Below, piece by piece: positions 1 through 11,059 of a DNA stretch of 64,000 nt. The stretch is from contig JALJCS010000006.1 of the NCBI GenBank assembly GCA_023055355.1, positions 32,308,501 through 32,372,500 on the forward strand, written 5' to 3'. The notes under the pieces were generated by a model. It saw nothing but the letters and a program-made list of their open reading frames with translations, searched no databases and was not told where the DNA came from. This DNA comes from Agelaius tricolor. Lineage: Eukaryota > Chordata > Aves > Passeriformes > Icteridae. Each line of letters begins with the position of its first letter. The stretch's first letter is position 1. The position numbers were made by a program, and so were the translations under genes.

Positions 1-3000
1 CCCTACTTGCGCAACCAAATTGCAAAGTGCTTTGTGCTGGGCTCTTAAACTTTACCAGACTTCAGCATTTCCACCGTGGCTACTGAGTTGGTTTATATGA
101 CTGAAAAGTCTTTATGATGTCCTAAATCGAAATAAATCTTTTTGCTCAAAAGGAGGAGATAGAAATATCATAAGTGTATTACTCTGTAATGGTCTATTAA
201 AGCTTTCCATTTTATGGAAGGAAAATTAAATTAAGTGAGGTTTCAGTTATACATTGTACATAATAACCTAATTTGGATATGACATTTTTTTGTGGTATAA
301 ATGATGTCTAGTCATGTTTTGGTTTAAAAACATGGCTGAGAAGGTGAAATTAGGATTTGGGTTCTGGATTGTTAATCTCTTCGTTAACTTCTGGAAGGAA
401 AGCAAGAATGTTTGCATTTATTCACAGCTGTCTAATTTAAAAATGTATTTCAGAGTGGAGTTTGAAAGAATTAAATGTAGAGAATATAGAAGAAAGTATT
501 GAGTAGCAGATGCTTTATGTCTAACTCAGTTGTAAAATGGATGTTTTTCTTTCTGTTGTTTTTGGGAAGCTGCGTCATCTAAGTCTTAATCTGCTCTTTT
601 GACTGAGAAATAAGAATGTTTCTATTTTTTGACTTTTGAACTCTGAGCAAAATGTTTTCAGAGTTTTCAATGAATTCTTAAAAAAGTAAGGGTATCAGCA
701 CAGTCAGTCAATGCAGATGGCTGCTGTGCTCATCAGATGATGAACCTGAGTTCAGGCTTCACAATGAGTTAAGTGTAGTGAGTGTAGTTTGACAGGTAAT
801 TCTTCATTTTTCTCCTCTGAACTTCAGAAGGTTTTATGTCAGAGTTCTATAATTTGCAGTGTTTGTGTGCTTGAATGTGGATGTTGTAATGATTGCCATG
901 GCTCGTGCCAGGTTTTTAAGTTGGCACTAATAAACAGTGCCTGTTTTGCTCTTCCTGGCTCAGAGAAAATTTCTCAGTGGGTCCTATATAAATTTTTCAT
1001 TTACTTAAGATTTCTGATAGCAAGACAGTACTACTGTGCATCAGTATATATTTTATATTTTGACTGGAACTTGGTTTCATGTTTGTAGTTGACTTTTTGT
1101 TGATTGTGTTTTTGTTTTTGATGGTGGGTTTTTTTTGGTTGGTTGTTTTTTTTCAACTGATATGTAAAGTTAACTTTAACTTTGGTTTAAGAATGTGTTC
1201 TTCATACCAAAATAGATCTGTTAACTTCACATGAGTCTTCAACAAGAATTGTGTGGGTTTCCACATCTTTCCCCTTGTTACCATCTTTTAACAGCTGTTA
1301 AGTTCTAATTATTAAAGTAAATAAATATGTTTGGAGCTTCATAAATATTCATAATTTTCATAAATTTTTAGAACTTGCTTAATAAATTAAGGGAATGAAA
1401 AATTATACAGTATTATTGAAGACTTATTTTAAATATATTTTTATAATGGACATAATTTCTCTCAGTGGCTTTTTTTCATTATTTTGAATTTCAAATGCAG
1501 GAATGAAATTTTCAAATCATTCTAACAAGCATTTGTTTGTTTTCAATATAATGTTTTCATGAGAAGAGGTGCTCAGTGTTACTTATATCAGCTGTTTTGG
1601 CAGTTGAAATAGTCAAACTCTTGTTCTTATCGACCTGATAATTCTCCATTTTCCTCCTGTCAGTGTAGTACAGGTAAGGTGTTTGCATCGAGTGGGTTCT
1701 TGTGGAGGATCTGGACTCCTCTCCCATTTCAGAGACTAATCTAGAAGATGGTCTATATTATTGGTAGTAGGTTTTGTTGGTATCATCAGCAGTAAGACAA
1801 ATAGTCTAACTTTTCTGATTCTGAAATGAAACTATTTTTCTAAGCTAATATGCCCCATGTTTCTGAGGGTGCTCTTTGTTTTGCTTCCAAAGCTACAGGG
1901 TTTTATTTATCATAGAAACTCACTGTGGAGCTGCTGATGACTATTCCCATCTTCTCTACATATTTTTCACTTTTTGTTGATTTCTTTCGTAGCTTTTGCC
2001 ACTAGTTTAGTTTCTCAATTTTTATTTACTTTCTCTTAAGTGGTGTTAATTTTTTTTTATATAGTGTTAACCCTAGTTAAAGTTTAGACATCTATTGGTT
2101 TTCTTTCTGAGCTGAAAGAAATATCTATGTCAAAGATCACATTTAAATCACTGCTGAGCCATCCAGTGTGTGCTGTAGTCTTGTATCTGTGATAATATAA
2201 CCTGTTGCCATAGAGAAGCTTATGACTATGTATATGTATGTATGTAGTATAGTATTTTGTAGTTTGGAAGCACTGTGTACTCCATACTAGGCTTATTAAA
2301 CAGAATATTGACAAAAGATACAAAGTACTAAAGTGAAAGTTTATTAAAACCTGTTGATAAAATAACAGATTTTTTTTAAATACCTACATCCTACACCTAA
2401 AACATGGATTGCTTAAATTTGTTTTTATTTTATTCTCATCATATCATTATGTGGCTTTGCTTCTTGCTTGTGCCATCTAAGAAATAACCCTGTTAAATTT
2501 AATTATATTTATTGTTATGTAGGAAGGATGTTGAAAAATGTTACTAAGTTAATTTGCTTTGCTGCAGAATACTCACCTTCCCCTTTTGAAATGTATTAAG
2601 CTGTGAGGAAGATGACATTTATTCATACTTCCTTCTCTGCATTGTCACATTTTGACACGTGCAACGTGTAGCAGGGAAAACCCTAATTTTCTCAAATTCT
2701 GTGCAGTGATAAGAGCTGTTGGGCAATGCATACCTGCTGATGTCTTGCTGGTGCCCTTTGAGAAGGGACGGAATTGTCATGATCATAAGAATGTAAGACA
2801 GCGTGCCTCACACAGGGGAAAGAGATGATGGATGACAGGAAATGTGGGGAATTGTTACAGAAAATACTTGTGGGGTAAACTTCCTTGGGTATTCCCTGCT
2901 AGCTCTTGATGTGTCACAATTTTCTCTTTACTAGCAGTCCACAGATTACAGTTATACTTAAAAATACAGAACCTGTTGAGAAACAGACCAGGAGAGTTAT

Positions 3001-5516
3001 TTGTTTTCTATGTAATTTTTTGTTTGTATCAGTATGGCTAAAGTTTTAAATGAACTAAAAAAAAACTTTTTGTTGATTACTACTACAGGTAGAGTATTGA
3101 TAAAAATAACTTTTAGTTTCAGGATAAATCGCTAAATTTATGAATCAATATGTGATATCTAAGAAAAATATAAAAAGATGGAATTCCAGGAATAAACTGT
3201 CTATTTTCGTGTTTATGTTCACTGTGTGAATGTTTTGTTTTTTCTCTGTTTTCCAGTGTTAGTTATCAGAAGGAAGAAAGTTATTTTAGTCATGAAAATA
3301 GCATTAAAAGCAGTGTGTGCATATTCTGGTTTTTAACAGATAAAAAGATTATTTCAGTTCTATACAGTGATAATTTAGTTTCTTTTCTGAAACGAAAAAG
3401 ATGATGACTTTTCAGTCACCGTGAGCTAAATTTAGAAAGCAGTGTGCTTTAGTTTAGGACAGCAAATAATGGTATATGCTTCTCTTTTCTGAAGTAAAAG
3501 CAAGTTCAGGAAAAAAAAAAAAAAGGTAGTAACATCTGAGTTGGATTTGAAGACATGACTAATATGAAAATTTGCGAAATGTTTCCTGTGAACTTTTTTC
3601 GAGAAAAAGTTGCTTTTACTACCTTCAAGTTACTGGAAGAGTTTTCCATGTTGTTTCTGAGATATTTAAAACTGTGGGAACAACAACCCCAGGAAGTCTC
3701 ATTTCATTGACATTTTAAAAAGCTGCTTGATAGGAGATATCATAGAACTCTTCTTTGATAGGAGTAGGCTTAAGATCTGGTAGATGATTCCATTCCAGCA
3801 GATGTGTTGAGCATCTGCTCTGCTTCTCTTCAATAAGTGTTGCCTTACAAAAGTAATGAGAATTTCATCTGGTTTCACTGTTGTTAATCTGTGTTTTTTT
3901 AGAATATAAAAAGGTCTTCATCATCTTCAACATTAGTTTCTTCCATACTTCTTAATAAAAAGCGAAGAAGTGCATGGATATCTATGGAATAATCTATTCA
4001 GAATTTTTAAAATTAGTGCTGTGTATTAATTTGCATACATGAAATGTTTGCCTATATACATATATAATTGCTGCTTTGCTATTGAATTACTTTTGCCTCT
4101 GGTGATCTCTTTGCCTATCTAAACATGTTCTCCTTTTTTTTTTTCTTTTTTAATTGAAAATTCCTTTAAAACCCCAGCTGTTAATACTTCTGAATTGTAT
4201 TCTTTATAAAGAAAGAATTCTACACCTGGAGTTTGGAAATGTTGCCTATTGAAGCAATGAAAATCACGATTGTTAACTTAATCTTTTCTTGGTTGTGTGG
4301 TTTTGTGTGGGTATTTGGTCTCTTGATACAGTCTTACCTGATAAAAATTGGGAAACAATTTATTCCCTTTCTATATCTTAATTCTTCCATGTATTTCCAG
4401 TTACTGATAAACTGTTTGACACCTAGCGATTCATAAGGTTTTGGTATTTTTATTTCATCTGTGGAATAAATCAGATATACTTCTTCTTTTCCTTTACCAT
4501 TATGCTATTATTAATATCTATTGCTTTACAGTAGTTGCTTTGGCTTTCTGGTTTAGTTGAATGTATTTCAGGCCTGTTGGTATGTATGTCTTCAGGGAGG
4601 AGAATCACAGGCTCATAGAATGGCCTGGGTTGGAAGGGATGTTAAAGAAGATGGAGTTTCAACCCTCCTGCTAAGGGCAGGGACCCCTCTCACTAGACCA
4701 GGTTGCTCAGAGCTCCATCCAGCCTGACCTTGAACACTTCCAGAGGTGGGGCCTCCACAGCTTCTCTGAGCAACCTGTGCCAGTGGGTCACCACTTACAG
4801 AACTGCACTCTTAGGAAAACTCTGAAAGCTGAGGTGTTTTGAAGTGTGCAGAAGACTGTGCTGACTTTGCTGAGTTATGTTTTCATGCAGATCTGTGTTT
4901 TTTCTTTCCTGACATAGTGTGTATGTATGAGAGAGTTTTAGCATTCAGTGAAATGCTGGTCTTTAGCATTGCAGAAGTTGTCAAAAAAATTCAAGTGTCA
5001 ATTGTGATCTTTTCAGTGGCATAGAAAGCTTTTCTTTTTCCCCTTCCTTTTTAGTTTCTGATGAACCAGTTGGACTGTGGACACAAGAGAGTCAACATTG
5101 GCAGAATGTACACTAAGGAAATTTCATTATAAAATCAGGAGTTAATATTTTTGGACTTTAAATATAGAAATGTGTATCTTTATAGAAAAAAAATAGTTTA
5201 ACATATAGTGAAAACTGTCTGGTGCTTTACTTTATATAGATCCTTTTATTGCCTTAGACCCATTTACTGCCTTAGGTAACAAGCTTAATAAAATTAATGC
5301 TAAATCTTTGACATGCTTGTTAAAATATTCCTGATTTGTAAACATTGTTAAGTATCTTTTCATTACGTTTTGAAGCAGAAATATGCATATTACACTATGT
5401 TGTAAAGGCCAGACTGTGATATCTTAACTGTGTATATCAAATTCTTCTGTTTAATGTTTTCTCTTTCTTTTTAATTTTTTTAAAATTCTTTTTTTTGGTG
5501 GTTTATATAATTTTAG
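1..5516 (+). other. TAX1BP1: TAX1BP1 intron (3' part), with one CR1 fragment
   Basis: This is AT-rich intron sequence ending in the acceptor ttatataattttag. I looked for the upstream SKICH coding exon and did not find it here, so the intron's 5' end is outside the window. A GT-rich, T-rich tract lies at about 1095-1155 and an A14 run at about 3511-3524. The only interspersed repeat I recognise is the CR1 fragment at 4602-4800. No coding signal is visible otherwise. Confidence 0.8.
4602..4800 (-). mobile_element. CR1 LINE 3' fragment
   Basis: The tract opens with a degraded tcatagaatgg..gggttggaaggga signature. This is the reverse complement of the CR1 3' end, and it is followed by the diagnostic stretch around gttgctcagagctccatcca. 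The element therefore lies on the - strand and is 5'-truncated to about 200 bp, as is typical of avian CR1. Divergence from the consensus I remember suggests an old, inactive insertion. Confidence 0.9.
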
Positions 5517-5619
5517 GTTGGTTGGAGTACGGCAAGAGATTATTACACGTTTCTTTGGTCACCTATGCCAGAAAATTATGTGGAAGGATCAACTGTTAAC
5601 TGTGTGCTGACTTTCCAAG
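5517..5619 (+). CDS. TAX1BP1: TAX1BP1 coding exon: SKICH domain, middle part
   Basis: This exon encodes about residues 55-88, beginning VGWSTARDYYTFLW and ending NCVLTFQ, which is the core of the SKICH immunoglobulin-like fold. In TAX1BP1 and NDP52 the SKICH domain binds the TBK1 adaptors NAP1 and SINTBAD (family knowledge). The acceptor is attttag at 5510-5516 and the donor is gtgagt from 5620. The exon starts in phase 0 and leaves one base, G, that completes a glycine codon with the next exon. It matches human residues 55-88 almost throughout, differing for example by MPEN for LPEH. Confidence 0.97.
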
Positions 5620-8600
5620 GTGAGTATAAGGCAGTGTCTTTGTATTTTCCAGCCTACTCAGCTTTTTAAATACTTATCGGTTCATGTAGGTGCTTGAGCA
5701 TTGTATAACAGTTCTGGAGTTTAAAAAAGATAAATTGGAGGATAATTTTCAACATTTCACTGTGGGAAGTTTAGTCTTATTTTAGATGTCAAGGAAAATT
5801 GTAAGGAAAAGTATGTGACTTAGTATGTTTTTTACATAGTAATGGCAGATATTCATGACTGATAGAGAAGCTCTGCTGGAAACTATTAAAATACAATAAG
5901 TGACTTTGTTTAACGATCAGCAGGTTCTTTTTAATCTTGGCCTCTCTTAGTGTGCATTGTGTCTTTATAGAGTCCTTAGTCTCTGGAGATTAAACATTAT
6001 CGATGTGAAATGATTCTTGTCAAAGAATAAATAGTGTAGATGGTGGTTTCATCAAAGTTCAGAGTAGTCATAGAGTTGCAAGGGACTTTTTGCTGCAAGG
6101 AATTGATGGAAATATCTGAGGCTTTTAAGAAAAGAATAAGGAACAAACCAGAAAATGTTATACCACTGTACAAGTCTATAGTATGGCTACATTTTCAACA
6201 GCGCACAAGTCATATCCTCTCCCTCCCCTTTGCAGTCTGTAAACAGGTCTAGTAAAGTGCAACAAAGGAGATCAAAATAAAGAAATAGTTTCTCTGTAAA
6301 GGTGTGGAGTTGCAAAGATGAGAGCCACACTTCTTAAATGGAAAAAAAGACAATGGCTATGGGTTATGACATGGGAGGCTAATGTCTGACATTAGGAAGA
6401 GCATTTTTACCATGAGGGGGTAGTGTAGCTCTTGAACAGGTATCCTGGTTTGGAAGGATGAGAATTCCATATAGTTGATTAGGCACAGCCACAGTAATCT
6501 CAGGTGCTGACAACAGCCTCTTGAGTGGGAAGCCTGACAAAGTGACCTTCCAGACTTCCTTCTGCCAGGTCTTCCAGGCTGGGCAAGGAAAGTAATGTGA
6601 AGTGACTGATGTCTCTAAAATCAGCTACCCATGGCATGATTGGATTAACCATTCTATATATCCAAAAAAATAGGAACCATTGATGTAAGCTACCAAGTGA
6701 CAAGTTCAAAGTGGAGGTAGATATGATACTTTTATAACACAGTCAACAGGCAGAACTTGTTGCCACAGGAGATGACAAATGTTAAAAATCTACACACATT
6801 GAACATTTCATGTGAAAGGAGGACCTCCACGAAATTAATGCTTTTCTGCATACAAACAGAATGTTATGTACAATCTTACCTTCTTTTTTACTTGCAGCAA
6901 CTATTACCTGATTTATTTCCCAGTCCTTGCCTTAGTCTTTGTTTGTGTGTGTGTTTATTGCTTAAAACATACAAAAAATTAAATAATTGAAGTCCTGAAA
7001 TGATGACTTTATTAGCTTGTTGTCTTAATAAAGCTGCAAATAGTGATAGCTTTGATGAGTTCAGTTCTTTCTCTTGCCAGGTCTTTTTTTTTTTCTGGTG
7101 CTTTCAATGATGATCATATCCACATGGTCTGATAACCTGATAACCATTTTATAACCTTGAAGCTGATTGAAAAGTGTGTGTGCTCTGTAGAAAGTGGAAG
7201 GAAATCATTAGTTTCTTTTACAGTTGCCAAAGTTCGCTTAATAAATGAAATTGGGTTGGACTGAAATAAGAAGTGATCTAGAAGAGTAGAACTGTTTTGT
7301 TCAGTAGAACTGCCATTATCAGTCCTTTCTACATAGAAATTTTACCACACATTAAGAGACCAAGTGTCTCTGTCTCATCTGTTACATTCCATCCTGACAG
7401 ATCTCCACTTTTATGGAGCTGCCAGATTGAATCTCCATTCAAACAGTCTCCTGGTTGTGTTTGGCAAGATATTTTAATGTTGCTGAGATGAGATCAGCAG
7501 AGCTTACAGGAGCTTAATTATCTGAGCTAAATAGTAAATGTTGTGCAGCATGTTAGATGTGGTTGTTTTTTTTATGATCAAGTAATTGTGCTGGAAGAAA
7601 ATAATCAGAAATCTGTTTCTCCAGTACATGTTAGAACAAGAAAAAAGACTTACAGTAGTTTCAAAATCAGGTTGTCTGAACCAATATTGAAATGTGCTGA
7701 AGCAGCAATGTAGATCGTTCTGCATTTATTTCTGCATAGTTTCACCTTACTTAAGCACTGAATCAGGTAAATTGAACTACAGTGCTATATAGGAAAGTGT
7801 AGCCAAGCCTAAAAGCATGAATCCTGATGTTTTGAGATTCAGATACTATTCCATGAGCGACTGTTAATAAAGTACAAGACTAATGGAAACATGAAGTTCT
7901 TGATACAAGTGTTGTCTATACAGCAGATGTAATGTTTTACTATTTCTAGGAAAGGTAGCTAAGAGAACCGGGAAAAGACTTCCAGGAATCTGGAATGAAA
8001 GTTGAATGATGAAGTGAAAAGTTAATGATAAAGTTAGAAAGGGAGAAGATTGAAATGTGGTGAAATAAGAGCTGAAATGGGTGACATCACCTACTGGACT
8101 GAAGACTAGGTGAGGGTTTATTGTGTTAGTATTATCCTCAGGCTGGCTACAGGATCCAAAAATAAGTATTCTGAATAAAACTGGCTGGTTTTCTTACCAG
8201 CAAATGGGGTAAAGTGTGGGTCTTGAATATACTAATAAAGGTTAAAATGTCAATAGTTCTTGAAATTATTGTTTAACATTGATAAATCTTACTCTATGAA
8301 TCTGGGTCATGCAAGAGGCTTGAAACTTCAGTGGACAACAGTTGGATAGTCACACAGAAATTCTTCTCAAATAATTTGCTTACACCATGTACCATTACAC
8401 AGCTTCAAGAAAGAGGATTTATTCTTACCTTGTAAAATCTAGAAGAATTGTTTTCAATTTAAAAAATAAGCTCTTTGTTAAATTCCAGGCTCTTCTCTTT
8501 CAGCTAGTGTCATCCATTCAGAACGTTTCTGTGCTTTGGCATTAAAAAATAGCAAAAAAAAGGATGTTTGTCTCACAAACCCCTGCCCCCCAAAACAGCA

Positions 8601-9096
8601 TCAAAACCCTGTGTACAAGTGGTCCTGGTGAAGTTGCAGATGTCTTGTCATTGCATATTATTTTGTCTTTTTCTGTTGCATTTGCTTGTGTATGTATTTC
8701 AAGGCCAAAAAACCAGTTACTCTCTGTTCTGTGACTGTACAGCAGTCACACGATAATGTGGGCATGATGCAACTTCATGGCATCTGATTGCCAATGATTC
8801 TGTTTCATGAATGTATATGCAGCAGCTATTACCTGATGTTTGTGAGGTGATGTGTACATACAGCAGCTGTTGCCTAACTGTTTAATCTTTGTCTTAAATG
8901 TTAGTAGAAATTGCTGGGGATGAAGGTTACTCAATAGGATGACTTTTTCTTTCTGCTGTTTTGATGGTATATTTATGCCATACTGATGCAATGAGCATGA
9001 AATCTGTAAGTCAAACATGATGTGGTAATCTGTCTGCAGATGGGGACTTGTAAGCTTGTGTAGAATATTTCTTCAAATGTTAATTTGTTTTGATAG
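5620..9096 (+). other. TAX1BP1: TAX1BP1 intron
   Basis: A 3.5 kb GT-AG intron (gtgagt...tgatag) of plain AT-rich sequence. It contains an imperfect direct duplication at 8811-8883 but no recognisable transposon and no coding signal. Short open frames here have no family resemblance. Confidence 0.85.
8811..8883. repeat. Imperfect direct duplication, unit about 40 bp
   Basis: Two diverged copies are visible: atgtatatgcagcagctatt from 8811 and tgtacatacagcagctgttg from 8852. Each is followed by a cctga/cctaactg-like tail. Each copy is about 30 bp and the offset is about 40 bp. It looks like an old local tandem duplication in the intron. Confidence 0.6.
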
Positions 9097-9284
9097 GATA
9101 TTATCTACCAAATGATGATGGAGAATTTTATCAGTTTTGTTACGTGACTTACAAAGGAGAAATCCGTGGAGCAAGCACACCTTTCCAGTTTCGTACCTCT
9201 TCTCCTGTTGAAGAATTGCTCACTATGGAAGATGAAGGAAACTCTGATATGTTAGTGGTGACCACGAAAGCTGGACTTCTTGAG
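9097..9284 (+). CDS. TAX1BP1: TAX1BP1 coding exon: SKICH end and LC3-interacting motif
   Basis: This exon encodes about residues 89-151. It starts with the split glycine, then YYLPNDDGEFYQFCYVT, which closes the SKICH domain. It ends with the acidic stretch EELLTMEDEGNSDMLVV. MLVV at about residues 140-143 corresponds to the non-canonical LC3-interacting region (CLIR) that NDP52 and TAX1BP1 use to bind ATG8 proteins (family knowledge). The acceptor is tgatag. The donor is gtttga at 9285, a weak match beyond the GT, but the phase (0) and the protein alignment both require it. Confidence 0.97.
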
Positions 9285-10092
9285 GTTTGATACAAAAATT
9301 CTTAAAATGCTATTTCTTTTTGTACTATATACACACAAGGAAAAACTAGTAGGAACGACTAGTAGGAAAAGACCTGCATGTGTTTGTGTAATGTATATAT
9401 TTCTGACTTGTTCAATAGTATTTGGTTGAAGTTCAGAACATTTACAGGTTAAACAAATCAAGATGTAAAAGTGTATAGCACTAAGAGTGGACAGAGAAAC
9501 ATAAGAGTAGATACTGCCCTTCTCTCACATCTGTAGTCACCAACTAACTGGAGGGGGGGAAGGTACCCTTTGTGTGATGTGGTGCTTGTAAGGAAAAAGA
9601 GTTATGGAATCAGTATACTTTTATTTTTGCCCAAGATAAGAGCCCTGGAGACTGAGCTGAATAATTGCAGGTGCCTAAATATATTAGAGTAGCTCTTATT
9701 TTATTTAAAGCAGTTTTCTATGCAACGTATTCTTTGCTAGAGAGATGTGATTGGTCTTGTGTTTGTATATCCAGAGTCAAGGTGTTTTACTTTCGCTTGT
9801 TGCTGCTTGTAGGCTGAACCCTGTTTAAATCCAAACAAACAAAAAAGAAACCCAAGCAAACATATGTTTGAATTGCTTCTTGGAAAATTGTTCAGTGCAG
9901 TTCTCTTACTTTGGCATCAAACATTTTATCCTGTTAGGTGCATCTAGGCACATACGTGCATGTATTTGATTAATGGCATTCAAAATTTAGGGATGAGAAG
10001 TTTAGTACAGAGATACATCTGGAATATTTTTGCTTTTCAGATATGTACTTGTAAAATTAAATAAGTTCTCAAGTATTTTTTATGATCTTTGT

Positions 10093-10409
10093 TTATAGAA
10101 CTATAGAATGGTTTGGGTTGGAAGGAACTATATAATGTCATATACTCCAGCCCCCTGAAGTGAGTGGGGTCATCTCCAGCTAGATCAGGTTGCTCACAGC
10201 CCCGTTCAGCCTGACCTTCAACTTTTCCAAGGGTGTTGCATCTACCACCTCTCTTGGCAACCCTTTCTAGTATTTCAACACCTTCATCATAAAAGTTTCT
10301 TCCTTTAATCTGAATTTATCCTCTTTTAGTTTAAAACCTTCACCCTTTGTTCTGTTACTATAGGCCTTACTAAATAGTCTTCTTGACTTTTTTATAAACT
10401 CCCTTTAGG
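10093..10409 (-). mobile_element. CR1 LINE 3' fragment, about 315 bp
   Basis: It begins ctatagaatggtttgggttg, the reverse complement of the CR1 3' terminus. It continues through the typical tracts near agatcaggttgctcacagcc and ttcttcctttaatctgaatt, ending near ccctttaggt. It lies on the - strand, opposite to TAX1BP1 transcription. It is 5'-truncated and has no coding capacity. Confidence 0.92.
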
Positions 10410-10864
10410 TGAAAGGGCACAGGGCTTACTTTTCATGTTCCAGGGTTTACTTTTCAGGTGTTTGTGGGGTGTGGGGTGTACGTGCATATTCATTTCTCTC
10501 AAGAAATTCCTCAGATACTGCTGTAGAGAGAATGTGTGTCTCTAGAGTCAGCTGTCATTTTTTTACCAAGCTGTCATCATCAGAATTAGCTCTTCCACAG
10601 TTGCTGTCACTTGGGAGCAGTAAAGGTGCTTCATTTAAGGAAAGAAAAATTGAGGATAAATCAGGACACTGCAAAGTATGCTATCTAATGGTAGTCTGGT
10701 ACTATGCAGTAAAAGCAATTAAACTTCAGAAATTTGAGAATAAGGGAAAAACTGTAATGACCTAAACGGGGAACACACAGTTTGTATTTCTGCTCAAACA
10801 CTGGAGTAATTACTTATCCACTTGTTTGATTGGAATGAAGGGGAGAAAAATTACCAAACCCCAT

Positions 10865-10896
10865 TATTTTATTTTATTTTATTTTATTTTTTTTTT
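10865..10896 (+). repeat. (ATTTT)n microsatellite forming a splice acceptor tract
   Basis: Five ATTTT units followed by a T run lie immediately before the acceptor tacag at 10896-10900. Length changes in this repeat would alter the polypyrimidine tract of the downstream coding exon. Confidence 0.85.
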
Positions 10897-10900
10897 ACAG

Positions 10901-11059
10901 TTTAAAATTGAAAAAATAATAAAAGAAAAGGAAGAGCTGTTAAAGGTAACTTCTGTTCTGGAAAAGGAAACTACACAACTCAGAGATCAAGTTGAACAAC
11001 TGGAAAAAGAACTTAACCATGAAAAGCAGAGATGTGAACAACTGCAAGCAGAGCAAAAG
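10901..11059 (+). CDS. TAX1BP1: TAX1BP1 coding exon: start of coiled coil
   Basis: This exon encodes about residues 152-204 (FKIEKIIKEKEELLK ... CEQLQAEQK), 53 codons in phase 0. Heptad-like Leu/Ile spacing and dense Glu/Lys mark the start of the long coiled coil that drives TAX1BP1 dimerisation. The acceptor is ttacag and the donor gttagt. It aligns with human LKIEKTMKEKEELLK and onward. Confidence 0.97.

Larger units (their letters stand above)
9285..10900 (+). other. TAX1BP1: TAX1BP1 intron with CR1 insertion
   Basis: A 1.6 kb intron. It contains the CR1 fragment at 10093-10409 and ends in an ATTTT microsatellite that forms the polypyrimidine tract of the next acceptor. Nothing else is recognisable. 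Confidence 0.85.

Noticed and set aside
1..5516. Search for the missing N-terminal SKICH exon and promoter of TAX1BP1
   Set aside because: No segment encodes the expected N-terminal residues in any frame, and no CpG-rich promoter is present. These must lie upstream of the window.
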